Shown: positions 25,745 to 36,701, numbered from the stretch's first letter. The stretch is 64,000 nt of DNA from Chitinophagaceae bacterium (GCA_016702745.1 JADJDJ010000003.1:372001-436000); one strand, 5' to 3'. Numbers and translations are program-made. Notes: generated by a model from the sequence alone, not told the origin.

Positions 25745-28700
25745 CTAGCGTATATGCACCTTCCCCTCCACCAATTTCGCACCACCCGCATCCCCTACTG
25801 ATACAAAATAAATACCGCGGTTGGCTGAACGAAGATCAATGGGCAATAAAGTATAGGCACCGGTAATGTTGAACTGACGGTCATACACCCTGGCGCCTTT
25901 TGTATCATGAATGATGATTCTTCTTTGCGTACTGGTTCCGCCATTATTATAATAGGAAACGGTGAATCGTCCGTCATTCGGACTTGGGAATATAAAGAGC
26001 TTATCACTGATGGTGGCTTCAATTACCACATCGGCAGACTGATTGGAACAGCTGAGTCCTGAAGGATAGGTCTTCAGGATATTCACCCGATAGGTTCCTA
26101 CCTGTTCTACATTCACTATTCTTGTATTACCGATATTGCTGATTGGATTATTATTAAAGAACCAGGCTGTAGCCAGGATACCTCCGTTCGAAGCACCGGG
26201 TGTTGCAGTAAGCGTGGTGGTTTTTCCGGGCAACAAACTGGTCCCCCCCCCGGCACTGAGTATCACCGTTGGCAATGCTCTTACTGTTAACACCGCTGCA
26301 TTGGAGTTAACCGGATTCGTACAGGTGATATTATTGACCAGACAACGGTATTGATATGTATTATTTCCTACTGCTGCATTCGTTAAACTTAAAGTAGCTG
26401 TTCCAGTACCAGCGTAGATACCACCGTCTGTGATATTCGTCCAGCTGCCGCCATTATTAGTACTTACCTGCCACTGATAAGTGATGGTTTGGGAACTGCT
26501 GGCCGTAATACTGAATGTGGTATTGCCACCTGCACAGATTTCCCGGTTCACAGGTTGTGTACCCACAATTACCGGACTGATCACAGTAAGTGTTACTGCA
26601 TTGGATGTTGTGGATGTAGCACAGGCTGATGTAGCCACTACCCGATATTGGTTACCATTTTGTCCGGCCGTGGTACCTGTTACAGTATACAAAGAATTCG
26701 TGGCACCAGGAATATCTGCAAAGGCCCGCCACCTGTACTAAGCTGCCATTGATAACCGGAAGCATCCACGGCTACTACACTGAAACTGGCATTTGCGCCA
26801 ACGCAAACAGTTTGTGCCGCTGGTTGTGTAGTATAAAGAAGGCGTCACCGTATTACTGATCGTAAATACAATATTACGGGTACGTACAGGTGAACCGGCT
26901 AAAGTACCCGTGATCGTAATTGTATAGTTACCGGGAGCCAGTGCCGCCGTATTATTCAGTGTAACCGTGCTGCTGCTGCCTGGGGCAACAGGGTTGGTAC
27001 CAAAACTCACCGTGGTACCTGGTGGATTACCGGTTGCACTCAGACTGATGGTTCCGCCCAATGAACAGGGATTGAGTGTACCAAGTGTTGTGGTCAGACT
27101 GGCAGGTACCGGACAACCGGAGATCACAGTAGCAGGTGAATTAAAATCAAAGCTGGTCTGTATGGTGAAATTATTATTCGATACATCATAAAAGATATTA
27201 CCCAATGCTTCCACTTTCACCCTTGCTGTACTGCTGTTAACGCAAGGCATTAAAACTGTTTCTGAGCCATCATTAGCTGTACTGGCCGCGAGCACGTTTG
27301 GATAGGTTAACCCTCCATCCAGTGACAATGAAATTTTTACATTGGAAACATTAAAGGGTGAAAGATTGGTACCGGCAATATTCCAGGTAATTGTTTCTGT
27401 AGCACCGCCGGGCGATGTTCCTCCACCATTCGGAGCAGTAAGCAAGAAGGGTTCTGTACCGGAAACATTCACTGTAAACCCGGTGGAACTTTGACAACCG
27501 CCACCACCACTTGACACTACTCCTCCGCCACCGGCACGGTTATCTCTTACGGTGAGTCTGAAATTCATACTGCGTGCAACTGGAGAAAGTGTTTCTCCTT
27601 TTAAGCCGCCCATGGTAGCAGCCGGGTTAGCCGGATAACCGGCATTGATGACTGCAATATCCGGAAAGGTTCTGCTTCCAGTGGTTTTGGGTACTCTTGA
27701 TTTGAATAGCGGGACGGTATTACCGGGTGCTGCTGTTGCACCTGCATTCCATGTATAAAAGTTGGCTCCGCCAATATCCCATTGTTCCCAGCAATAAGTC
27801 AGTGCATCGCCATCTGCATCTGTGGCGCTTCCTTCCAGGGTAAATGGGGTTGCTATGGGAATTGTCAACCCGTTATTGGGCAAAGGATTGATAATCGGAA
27901 GTGTATTTAAAGTGGCTGCCGTAGTACCACATCCTGTTCCACCACCCGTTGTAATATAATTACTGATTTCATCAAAGCTGATGGGATGAAAATAGGGATC
28001 ACTGTTGGGTTGAATGTTTTCGCCGCCACAGATACCGGCATAGGCCTGAATAGTAGTACCGCTTCCAACTTCGTACTTGGTAGAATTTGGTGAACTACCA
28101 CATCCTGCCATGGAGTGATTGCCACCCCATTGGTGTCCCATTTCATGGGCTACATAATCAATATCAAAAGGATCACCGATGGGTAGTCCGCGGCCAGTAA
28201 CTCCCTGGGCCTTGCTGCCAGAATTACAGGGAGAACGCAGTACTGCCACACCACCACCACCGGTACTGAATACGTGTCCGATATCATAATTCGCTGTTCC
28301 GATCACTCCGTCAATATTTGCCTGGTTCTCTCCAAGCATGGTACCACCATTATTATTGGTATAGGGATCTGAACCACCATTCAGATAGATCAGGTTGTCA
28401 TTACTAGCTACCAGAATCATTCGTAATGATACCTCTGTTTCATAAACACCATTCACCCTGTTCATGGAAGTGAGCATGGCCGCGGCCGTTAATGGAATTG
28501 TTGGCGCACTGGGGGAACAAACTGCTACTGCATATTCACCGGTACAGGCCAGGGCCAGGCGATAGGTACGCATGGTAGTACCGAGGCAATTGGCAGTAAC
28601 CACAGCCGGATTGGCGGGCAAGGGATTAATATCAGTTACTTCACAGGTAAAACCTCCGCCTCCGGTATAATCTTTAGTATAATAGCTCATGTATAATGAG

Positions 28701-29182
28701 AGATCGCCTTTGGCATAGGGATCAATGAATACCCTGCCGGTGGCTACAGAAAGTATCTGTGCATGAAAGCCGGTATAAGGATTAAAATCAAAGCGTACAC
28801 TGGCAAAAGGATCTTCGATCCCCTGTCCGAGAAACTGCCGCATCTCCGGAAATTTAGCGGCCAGTCCGGGCTCCATGATCGAACTTTCCCAAACTTTAAA
28901 ACGGGCCAGTTTCCCATCGGGCATGGGCAATTGCAATACCGGTGCATTGCTGCGGCTTTTGTTCAGTGTTTTTTCTGCAGGCAGGGACCAAAGAAAAGAT
29001 TTCAATCCCACTATATCGAGGGTGAATCCGGCGTAACGCTGCGGAAAGATTTCCTGTTTACCGGTAGTGGTTCTTTTCATATTTGCACCGGCGAAACCAA
29101 AAAATGATTGTTGGGCAGAAAGTGATAAGCTGATGGTGGCCGTCAGTATGAGAGCCAGTAATCCTTTGTACAGTTTATGCAT
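25745..29182 (-). CDS. Reprolysin-like zinc metalloprotease with T9SS domain (two compensating frameshifts)
   Basis: The start at 29182 (MHKLYKGLLALILTATISLS) gives a signal peptide. The catalytic domain has the zinc motif HEMGHQWGGNHSM (HExxHxxGxxH), as in M12B-like secreted proteases of Bacteroidota. Fibronectin/Ig-like modules follow (for example YQWQVSTNNGGSWTNIT), and a type A sorting domain closes the protein (IFPSPNDGRFTVSYYNNGGT, NRGIYFVSV). As assembled, an extra T on the coding strand near 26835-26837 and a missing T near 26720-26722 put about 40 residues out of frame and create a stop at 26738. Correcting both gives PAAQTVCVGANASFSVVA and ADIPGATNSLYTVTG in one protein of about 1145 residues. 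Confidence 0.85.
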
Positions 29183-29274
29183 AAATTGAATTGGAGTATA
29201 AAGTTCCAAGTATCAGTAAAATTAATCAGAGAATACGAAGCAACCGAAGGAATTTTCCGATACCGGAAATGAAA

Positions 29275-29300
29275 AATCCCACCTGATAACAGGTGGGATT
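29275..29300 (-). terminator. groEL terminator
   Basis: The perfect 11-base arms AATCCCACCTG and CAGGTGGGATT around a 4-base loop are followed on the minus strand by TTTTT. It lies 22 bases after the groEL stop. Confidence 0.9.
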
Positions 29301-29322
29301 GTCTATTTGTTTATTGCCCAAA

Positions 29323-30957
29323 TTAATAATCCATTCCGCCCATTCCGGGTGCAGCATGGCTATGGGGCTCTTCTTTCTTGGGTTTGTCAGCCACCACACA
29401 TTCTGTGGTCAGCAGCATTCCGGCGATAGAAGCCGCATTTTCAAGGGCTACACGGCTTACCTTGGTAGGATCGATTACACCGGCTTTGAAGAGATTTTCG
29501 TAGGTCTCTGTCCGGGCATTGAAACCATAATCACCCTTGCCTTCTTTGATTTTCTGAACCACGATGGAACCATCGATTCCGGCATTGGCAGTCAGGATGC
29601 GGATGGGCTCTTCCAGGGCACGGCGTACGATAGCCATACCGGTTTGCTCATCTTCAATCTGACCTCTTACTTTGGCTTCGAGGCTCTCGATCGCGCGGAT
29701 ATAAGCTACTCCACCCCCGGGAACAATTCCTTCTTCAACGGCAGCACGTGTTGCGTGCAGGGCATCATCCACACGGTCTTTCTTTTCTTTCATTTCCACT
29801 TCAGTGGCCGCACCTACATACAGTACTGCTACACCACCGCTGAGTTTAGCCAGACGCTCCTGTAATTTTTCTTTATCGTAATCGGAAGTAGTTGATTCGA
29901 TCTGAGCTTTGATCTGATTCACACGGGCATTGATATCTTCTTTCTTGCCCTTGCCACCCACTACAGTGGTATTGTCTTTATCAATGGTTACAGAAGTAGC
30001 CTGACCCAGGTAGCTGATATCGGCATTCTCCAGTTTGTAACCCTGTTCTTCGCTGATCACGATACCTTTTGTCAGGATCGCAATATCAGTAAGCATTTCT
30101 TTTCTGCGGTCACCAAAGCCGGGGGCTTTAACGGCAGCCACTTTCAGGGTACCACGGAGTTTGTTCACTACCAGGGTAGCCAGTGCTTCCCCTTCCAGGT
30201 CTTCTGCAATGATCAGGAGCGGACGGCCAGTCTGGGCCACTTTCTCCAAAATATGCAGGATGTCTTTCATGTTGCTGATCTTTTTATCATAGATAAGGAT
30301 ATATGGGTTCTGTAGTTCAGCTTCCATTTTTTCGCTGTTGGTAACGAAATAAGGAGAGATATAACCACGGTCAAACTGCATACCTTCCACCACATCAACT
30401 GTAGTATCAGTACCTTTTGCTTCTTCTACAGTGATCACGCCTTCTTTACCAACTTTAATAAATGCTTCAGCGATCAGTTTACCGATGGTATCATCGTTGT
30501 TGGCAGAGATAGTGGCCACCTGCTGAATTTTTTTGCTGTCGTTTCCTACAGTTTGGCTCTGACTTTTCAGGCTTTCCACTACCAGGCTAACGGCCTTATC
30601 GATTCCTCTTTTCAGGTCCATCGGATTTGCACCGGCAGCCACCATTTTCAGTCCTTCGCTGATGATGGACTGGGCCAGAACCGTAGCAGTGGTAGTACCA
30701 TCACCGGCGATATCGGCGGTTTTGGAAGCTACTTCTTTTACCATCTGGGCACCCATGTTCTCGATGGGATCTTCCAGTTCAATTTCTTTGGCTACGGTTA
30801 CACCATCCTTGGTAACAGCAGGAGCACCGAATTTTTTCTCGATGACCACGTTACGGCCTTTGGGTCCCAGGGTCACTTTCACTGCGTTGGCGAGGGTGTC
30901 AACGCCTTTCTTCATTTTATTTCTTGCTTCAATGTCGAAGAAGATTTGCTTTGCCAT
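29323..30957 (-). CDS. groL: Chaperonin GroEL
   Basis: This is the 60 kDa chaperonin that folds proteins in a double ring with GroES. The 544-residue protein begins MAKQIFFDIEARNKMKKGVD. It has the ATP-binding segments TLGPKGRNV and KDGVTVAKEIELEDPIEN, the hinge DIAGDGTTTATVLAQ, the apical YISPYFVTN, the AAVEEGIVPGGGVA signature and the C-terminal tail GMGGMDY. It lies downstream of groES on the same strand; the 100-base gap contains opposed GAAAATTTGA / TTTTCACATT-type repeats. No CIRCE element is seen. Confidence 0.98.
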   Translation of the reverse strand: MAKQIFFDIEARNKMKKGVDTLANAVKVTLGPKGRNVVIEKKFGAPAVTKDGVTVAKEIELEDPIENMGAQMVKEVASKTADIAGDGTTTATVLAQSIISEGLKMVAAGANPMDLKRGIDKAVSLVVESLKSQSQTVGNDSKKIQQVATISANNDDTIGKLIAEAFIKVGKEGVITVEEAKGTDTTVDVVEGMQFDRGYISPYFVTNSEKMEAELQNPYILIYDKKISNMKDILHILEKVAQTGRPLLIIAEDLEGEALATLVVNKLRGTLKVAAVKAPGFGDRRKEMLTDIAILTKGIVISEEQGYKLENADISYLGQATSVTIDKDNTTVVGGKGKKEDINARVNQIKAQIESTTSDYDKEKLQERLAKLSGGVAVLYVGAATEVEMKEKKDRVDDALHATRAAVEEGIVPGGGVAYIRAIESLEAKVRGQIEDEQTGMAIVRRALEEPIRILTANAGIDGSIVVQKIKEGKGDYGFNARTETYENLFKAGVIDPTKVSRVALENAASIAGMLLTTECVVADKPKKEEPHSHAAPGMGGMDY

Positions 30958-30960
30958 GTT

Positions 30961-31060
30961 TTATTAATTTGAAAATTTGAGAATATGAAAATTTGAAAAT
31001 GAAGTGAAAAACTGAAGTGGCTAAGTTATTTTCACATTAGCACATCTTCACATTTTCACA
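30961..31060. repeat. groES-groEL spacer with GAAAATTTGA and TTCACATTTTCACATT repeats
   Basis: In the minus-strand transcript the spacer starts with ATGTGAAAATGTGAAG-like units and ends with CATTTTCAAATTTTCAT-like units, which can pair imperfectly. This could form a hairpin between the two cistrons. It is the same repeat family as at 11085-11240. Confidence 0.55.
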
Positions 31061-31342
31061 TTATACTATTGCCAGAATATCAGACTCACGCATGATGAGG
31101 TAATCATCACCGTCGATCTGAATCTCGGTACCTGCGTATTTGCCATACAGTACGGTGTCACCGGTTTTAACGGTTACCGGCTCATCTTTTTTACCAGGAC
31201 CTGCGGCGATCACTACACCGCGCTGGGGTTTTTCTTTTGCGGTATCAGGGATAATAATGCCACCTGCGGTTTTCTCTTCGGCAGCGGCTGCTTTTACGAT
31301 CACCCTGTCATGAAGCGGGGTAACATTCACTTTCTTAGCCAT
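31061..31342 (-). CDS. groES: Co-chaperonin GroES
   Basis: The 93-residue GroES caps the GroEL ring. It starts at the ATG at 31342 (MAKKVNVTPLHDRVIVK); the longer frame upstream is repeat sequence. The mobile loop region is AAAEEKTAGGIIIPDTAKEK, followed by the beta-barrel strands GVVIAAGPGK, VKTGDTVLYGKYAGTEI and YLIMRESDILAIV. The 5' leader contains a 26-bp hairpin element (31377-31402), and a TACCTTCG box (31411-31418, minus) one base off the -7 consensus lies just upstream. Confidence 0.97.
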   Translation of the reverse strand: MAKKVNVTPLHDRVIVKAAAAEEKTAGGIIIPDTAKEKPQRGVVIAAGPGKKDEPVTVKTGDTVLYGKYAGTEIQIDGDDYLIMRESDILAIV

Positions 31343-31686
31343 AGTTCTATTGATTTGAGTTTTTTGAAAATTGAGGCTGGCCGTCGCTAAAGCTATGGCC
31401 AGCAAGCCGGCGAAGGTACAGGAAATAACATGCCAAGCGGGTCAAACCAGCCATTTTTTCAGGTTCAGCTACGCTATTTGGCAGGAAGTATAAAATGTCT
31501 TCCATCGTTTGGACAATTTTTCATTCTCCGGTCAAAGCTTCCACAAAAAGCCGGGGGAGGATTTAGATTTCCACACGGTATTCACGTATCAAATATTTAA
31601 TAATGAATTGATTGCGAGCATTTGTATTTTTAGAAAACTAACCCGATTTCAGGAATTTACCCTCCTGGAATTTTAAATTCTAGACC
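31343..31686. other. 344-base spacer between groES and the T9SS gene
   Basis: It holds the groES leader with the hairpin element at 31377-31402 (CTGGCC/GGCCAG stem) and a possible groES -7 box at 31411-31418. The rest is AT-rich sequence without repeats, presumably carrying the promoter of the plus-strand gene at 31687; a TATTTTTA near 31624 is the best candidate. No gene is seen. Confidence 0.55.
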
Positions 31687-34642
31687 ATGCAGAGAAACCA
31701 GAACTATTTGTTCAAAAGAATGCTTTTGTCAGTGCTGATACTGACCCTTTTTCACTTATTTTCCTTTGCCCAGCAAAGAGTGGAAAGATCCATTGAACGG
31801 CCCGTTAAATCGGCCGTTGTCAATTTTCAGCAAATGGCGGAAGTGGAGGCACTTTTACCAAGACCACCCATTAACAGGAAAAGTTTTATTCCAAATGAAA
31901 ATGCGGAGCATCAAGAACCGGTAATGCCTCCTAAATTGGATCCAAATAGTACAGTAACCGCTAACCGTGTTACAGTTGTTTCCCCATCTCCAAGTTTAAA
32001 TTTTGAGGGGGTGCCTGATGGCCCGCAAACAGGATCTGGATTCTGGAATATTCCGCCGGATACATATGGTGCCGTTGGTCTTGATAAAGTTTTTGTGCAA
32101 GTGAATAATAATTACAGGATTCTAAATAAAACAACCGGAGCACAACTTAGCGTTGTATCTATCGAAACTTTCTGGAACTCACTTGGGGTGGATGGAGACA
32201 ATGTATTTGACCCAAGGGTAGTATACGACCCATACAATAACAGGTGGATCGTAGCCGCAGTTTCAAACGGTAGCAATGCTGCTTCGAGGGTTTTGTTGGG
32301 CATTTCCCAAACTCATGACCCCCAGGGAAACTATAACCTTTACTCCTTTGATCCAGACCCTGGGACTGCTAACTGGGCGGATTACCCCATGCTGGGATTC
32401 AATAAAAACTGGATTGCTATCGGTATCAATATGTTTCCAATCGCGGCCGGCTCCCCACCCAATCGTTTTTATGTGATAGATTATCCTGCATTGAGAAATG
32501 GAACAGTGACTTCTACTGTATTTACAGGAACTCAGTTTTGCACACACCCGGCTGAGACATATTCAGCAACTGAAAATACGCTTTATGCACCTAATCATTT
32601 TTCAAGTGCAGGCGCTTCCTACCAATTAAATACGATAACCGGTACTCCGGCTGTACCTGTATTTACAGTTGGCGGCCTCAATAGCAGGACGACTGGCGGT
32701 GGCTGGTTACAACAAAGTGGAAATATAGGTCCCCAAACCTGTGTGAACGGGGCTGGACCAATTTTTACCTGTCCAGGTACTCTAGTTGGTGTTGATGTTG
32801 GGGACGCATATAAGAGGTAATGTTGTTTTCAGAAACAATGGCATTTGGTATGCACAGGCTGTTGGGCTACCTCTGGCCGGACTTACCCATACTGGGGTAC
32901 AATGGACCAAACTGAATACCAGCGGCACATTTTCTGACGGAGGAAGAGTAGAAGTACCGACTGCCACTAATATCAATGGAGAGCATTGGTACACGTATCC
33001 CACTCTTTCCGTTAATAGTAATAGTGATGTACTGATGGGATTTACCAAAACTGAAAGTGATGGATATCCCGGAGCTGCCTATTCCTTCAGGTATGGAACT
33101 GATGCTGCTGGCACGATGCAGGACCCTGTTGTATATAAAGATGGGGTGGATTATTATGAAAAAGATTTCGGAAGTACCAGAAACCGCTGGGGTGATTATA
33201 GTCATACCATGGTTGATCCTTTGAATGATGCCTCTTTCTGGACCATACAGGAATACGCACAGTCCAGAGCCAACCCCAATCTGGACGGTTATTCCAAATG
33301 GGGAACCTGGTGGGCTAAAGTTGACCCCAATCCATGTTTGTCCAATGCCGCCAGCGGAAACTGGAATGTAGCAGGTACATGGGGTTGCGGATCAGTACCG
33401 GTTGCAGCCAATCATGTTAGTATTGTATCCGGACATAATGTAACCCTCAATGTGGATCCAAGCGCTGCCAGTATCACTGTTCTTTCCGGTGGCACATTAA
33501 CGATCAACAGCACACGTACCCTTTCCTGCAAACTGATTGTGTATGGTACATTGAATATTACCGGTGGCAAACTACAGTTGGGCAATAACGATGTGTTCCT
33601 GGCAGAAGGCGCTACCGTAACGGGTGCATCTTCCACTTCCTATTTTGTTACCAATGGCACCGGAGTAGTTACAAAAATCATCGCAGCCGGTTCCAGTTTT
33701 GAATTCCCTGTATCCCCGAATACCAGTTCCTATAATGCACTTACCATCAATAATACCTCAGGGCCTATTGAAGTGTACAGTGTTCGGGTATCCACAGGAA
33801 TTACTCCCTCCAGTACCAATAATGCAGTTTGCGTACAGCGTACCTGGAATATCAATGAAATGACAACAGGTGGCAATACGGCTAACCTGACTTTTAAATG
33901 GTCGTCTGGAGAACACGGTGGTTCATTTAACGTAGGAAGTACACCTTATGCTTTCCGGCATAACGGATCTACTTATCTGCTGGTGGGCACCCTGACCACG
34001 CCTTCATTGGTTTCCGGTATTTATTCTTCCACGACCAGTTCACCGGTGAGTTCTTTTTCTCCCTGGATTGTATCCTCCTCCGCCACCCTGCCAATCGTGA
34101 TGGAGTATTTCACCGGCACCAAACTCAGCAATGGAACCCACCAGCTCGACTGGAAAGCGACCTGCACCGGACCCAATGCCGTGTTTGATCTGGAGAGAAG
34201 CAGTGATGGCCGGATCTTCAGTCCGATTAAAAATATCGCAGCTGATTACAACCGTTGCCTGCAGCCATTTGCGCATACCGACCTGAGTCCACTGACTGGT
34301 AAAAATTATTACCGCGTCCGGATGAAAGACGAAAACGGCAAAATCACTTACAGTAATATCGTACTGTTGCTGAACAGTAAATCCGGATTTGAGATCGTGA
34401 ACCTGCAACCGAACCCGGTCAGCAATATCGCCCGGCTCAATTACAGCAGTGCCCAGCGCGAAGAACTGAATATTGTGATCACCGACAGCAAGGGCAGTCT
34501 GGTATTCCGCCAAAAGATACAAGCGGTATCCGGCGTCAATCAGGAAGAACTGAATGTAGCTTCCTTACCTGCCGGTACCTATACCCTGAGCATTGTTTCT
34601 GAAACCAGTGGTCAGCAAAATATCAGATTTGTAAAACAGTAA
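31687..34642 (+). CDS. Large T9SS type A exported protein, beta-propeller-like (one frameshift)
   Basis: The protein has a signal peptide (MLLSVLILTLFHLFSFAQ). Its N-terminal domain (WNIPPDTYGAVGLDKVFVQ, VFDPRVVYDPYNNRWIVAAV, NWADYPMLGFNKNWIAI) has a repeated-strand pattern also found in the 1560-residue protein at 52.9-57.6 kb. A G8-like/beta-helix segment follows (NVTLNVDPSAASITVLSGG), then a type A sorting domain (LQPNPVSNIARLNYSSAQR, LPAGTYTLSIV, ending RFVKQ). The frame breaks at the G4 run 32800-32803: one G too many ends the first part at 32820. Removing it joins GVDVG to THIRGNVVFRNNG and gives about 984 residues. Confidence 0.85.
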
Positions 34643-34656
34643 TTGTCAATCCTTTC

Positions 34657-34691
34657 AAAAGCAGCCGGCATTCAAGTTCCGGCTGCTTTTG
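34657..34691 (+). terminator. Terminator after the T9SS gene
   Basis: AAAAGCAGCCGG and CCGGCTGCTTTT arms around a 10-base loop, followed by GTTTTT. The nusB promoter box lies 10 bases further on. Confidence 0.88.
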
Positions 34692-34700
34692 TTTTTCACC

Positions 34701-34708
34701 TATCTTTG
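34701..34708 (+). promoter_or_regulatory. -7 element in front of nusB
   Basis: TATCTTTG, an exact TAnnTTTG match, lies 22 bases before the nusB ATG and directly after the upstream terminator. Confidence 0.65.
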
Positions 34709-34730
34709 CGGCTTCAAACAGCTCTTACGC

Positions 34731-35687
34731 ATGATCAGCAGAAGAAATATCCGGGTGAAAGTGATGCAGACCCTTTACACAATCAGTAACCTGGACAATG
34801 ACAGCGAAACCCTGCGGGGTAAATTGCAGCCCCAGAAAATTCTTGAAACACATTTCAAACAAACCAGTTCCCTGCTCAGTTACCTGACCTGGTTCCTTTC
34901 CGAAGTCGCCCGTTACGCAGAAACAGATGCCCACCAACGCGCCTCCAAACACCTGCCCACGGCAGATGATATGCAGGTGAATACCAAAATTTCCGGTAAT
35001 GAATTGCTTTGGAAAATGCTGGAAGATGAATCCCTGCAAAAACAATTTGCAGCCGATAAACCCGCCATGTTGTATCAGCAGTCAGATGAAAAAGACAATG
35101 ACCTGATCCGTAAAATTTATGTGCAGCTATCCAACTCAGCGGAATACAAAACCTATATCGCCAGCGGTGCCCGGGAAAAAGCATCGGAAAAAGCAATCCT
35201 GGATTATATCCTCAACGACCTGCTCCTCGCCAACGAATCTTTCACTTCTCATATCGAAGACCTGTTCTCCAACTGGGAAGATGATGGTGAAATGATCGTA
35301 CAACTGCTGGTGGGCTTTATGCAAAAACCCGGCAGTCTGGATTTCCAGCATTTACTGGGAGCCGATAAAGAGCAATTTTCCAAAAAACTGCTGCAGACCG
35401 TACTGGATAAAAGCGACCATCTGCAAACCCTGATCGTTCCCAAACTGAAAAACTGGGACCCGGAAAGAATTGCCCATCTGGATATGATCCTGATGAAAAT
35501 GGGGGTTGCCGAATTCCTGTATTTTGAAACCATCCCCCCCAAGGTCACCATCAATGAATATATTGACCTGGCCAAGGATTACAGTACGGCCCAAAGTGGC
35601 CAGTTTGTAAACGGAATCCTGGATAATATCCATAAAGAACTGGTCCAGGATGGGAAAATGCAGAAATCAGAATATAAAAAACAGTAA
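34731..35687 (+). CDS. nusB: Transcription antitermination factor NusB (long Bacteroidota form)
   Basis: NusB binds boxA with S10 (NusE) and promotes rRNA antitermination. The 318-residue form is much longer than the 140 residues of E. coli NusB because of an N-terminal extension. The conserved NusB domain is at the C-terminus: NWDPERIAHLDMILMKMGVAEF, PPKVTINEYIDLAKDYSTAQSGQFVNGILD. The N-terminus keeps a RRNIRVKVMQTLY motif. I use the ATG at 34731. It heads a plus-strand series with the DUF1573 gene and yajC. Confidence 0.93.
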   Translation: MISRRNIRVKVMQTLYTISNLDNDSETLRGKLQPQKILETHFKQTSSLLSYLTWFLSEVARYAETDAHQRASKHLPTADDMQVNTKISGNELLWKMLEDESLQKQFAADKPAMLYQQSDEKDNDLIRKIYVQLSNSAEYKTYIASGAREKASEKAILDYILNDLLLANESFTSHIEDLFSNWEDDGEMIVQLLVGFMQKPGSLDFQHLLGADKEQFSKKLLQTVLDKSDHLQTLIVPKLKNWDPERIAHLDMILMKMGVAEFLYFETIPPKVTINEYIDLAKDYSTAQSGQFVNGILDNIHKELVQDGKMQKSEYKKQ

Positions 35688-35723
35688 TCAGCCCCCTGTA
35701 TTCGGCAGTTTACAGCTTTCTCT

Positions 35724-35731
35724 TACATTTG
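35724..35731 (+). promoter_or_regulatory. -7 element in front of the DUF1573 gene
   Basis: TACATTTG lies 18 bases before the ATG at 35750, in the short gap after nusB. Confidence 0.55.
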
Positions 35732-35749
35732 CGATCTAGAATTCACGAT

Positions 35750-36202
35750 ATGAAAAAAATAACCCTACTTTTCCTGCTGGCAGCCAGTCTGACAGCCTGC
35801 AAATCCGGCGATAAAAAAGCCGTGAATGCCCCGGAAAACCTGAGCCCGGAAGAAAAACAAAAAGTACTGAATGACACTGCCAGTTATACCAGCATCGAGT
35901 GGATTGACCCTATCGTTCAAAATCTGGGCAAACTGGTGAAAGACCAGTCAATTGAAGTCAGTTTTCGTTTTAAAAATTCCGGTGATAAAATACTGCTGAT
36001 CGAGTCCGTTTCTGCCCAGTGTGGATGCACGATTCCCGAAAAACCGGAAAAGCCTTTTGCCCCGGGTGAAGAAGGAATCATTAAGGCCAAATTCAACGGC
36101 AGCGGACAGGGCACTATTTCCAAGCAGATTTATGTAAAAGCCAATACCAGTCCTGCCAAAGACCATACCCTTACCTTTACCGGTGACATACAGGAGAAAT
36201 AA
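35750..36202 (+). CDS. DUF1573 family lipoprotein
   Basis: The 150-residue lipoprotein has a signal (MKKITLLFLLAASLTAC) with the lipobox LTAC. The mature part has the DUF1573 pattern: FRFKNSGDKILLIESVSAQCGCT (read across a conserved CGCT), PFAPGEEGIIKAKFNGSGQG, and KQIYVKANTSPAKDHTLTFTGDI. The family has an immunoglobulin-like fold, and its function is unknown. It lies between nusB and yajC, a neighbourhood consistent with an operon. Confidence 0.9.
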   Translation: MKKITLLFLLAASLTACKSGDKKAVNAPENLSPEEKQKVLNDTASYTSIEWIDPIVQNLGKLVKDQSIEVSFRFKNSGDKILLIESVSAQCGCTIPEKPEKPFAPGEEGIIKAKFNGSGQGTISKQIYVKANTSPAKDHTLTFTGDIQEK

Positions 36203-36235
36203 TATTCACAACATAATACCTTTTAAAATCAATCA

Positions 36236-36627
36236 ATGAAACTACGTATATCATTCTTACTCACCGGTCTTTTGTCCATTTACCTGACCTCCTGTATGCC
36301 TCCGGGAGGCGAAGGGGAAAGGGTGGTTCACAAGGTGGCGGCTTCCAGTTTATTTTTCTCGGTCTGATGATCCTGGTCTTCTGGCTGTTCTTTATTCGCC
36401 CACAGGCTAAAAAAGCCAAGAACCAGAAGAAGTTTATTGAAGACCTGCAGCGGGGAGATAAGATCGTGACCATTGCCGGTATCCATGGCACCATCAATAA
36501 AGTAAATGATGATGGCACCCTGAATATTGAAGTGAGCCCGGGCAGCTATATCAAGATTGAAAAATCCGCCATCAGTATGGACTGGACAGCCAATATCAAC
36601 AAACCGGCTGTAGCGGACAAGAAATAA
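36236..36627 (+). CDS. yajC: Preprotein translocase subunit YajC with lipoprotein-like N-terminus (one frameshift)
   Basis: YajC is an accessory membrane subunit of the Sec translocase that works with SecDF. The diagnostic part is FIFLGLMILVFWLFFIRPQ, followed by KKAKNQKKFIEDLQRGDKIV and GIHGTINKVNDDGTLNIEV. From the ATG at 36236 the frame reads MKLRISFLLTGLLSIYLTSC, with an LTSC lipobox, and then breaks within the G/A-rich run at 36311-36323. One added base restores a 130-residue protein through GKGGSQGGGFQF. The lipobox-like N-terminus is unusual for YajC. A shorter start inside the second frame (ATG at 36367) would lose half the membrane helix. Confidence 0.82.
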
Positions 36628-36642
36628 ATAATTACACTCAAA

Positions 36643-36686
36643 AAATTCCGTGCTTCGGGGGTTCTGCCTGCGGGAGCACGGAATTT
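36643..36686 (+). terminator. Terminator between yajC and coaE
   Basis: The 12-base perfect arms AAATTCCGTGCT and AGCACGGAATTT flank a 20-base loop. The downstream T-rich stretch also contains the coaE -7 box. Confidence 0.75.
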
Positions 36687-36687
36687 G

Positions 36688-36695
36688 TATTTTTG
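36688..36695 (+). promoter_or_regulatory. -7 element in front of coaE
   Basis: TATTTTTG, six bases before the ATG at 36702. It overlaps the T-rich tail of the preceding terminator, so one sequence serves both. Confidence 0.6.
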
Positions 36696-36701
36696 GGAAC
36701 T

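Noticed and set aside
31343..31440. CIRCE element or other heat-shock operator before groES
   Set aside because: No TTAGCACTC-N9-GAGTGCTAA or similar inverted repeat; the only hairpin there belongs to the dispersed 26-bp family.
36367..36627. Short YajC starting at ATG 36367
   Set aside because: This start would cut into the conserved membrane segment (FIFLGLM) and leave the upstream lipoprotein-like frame unexplained.
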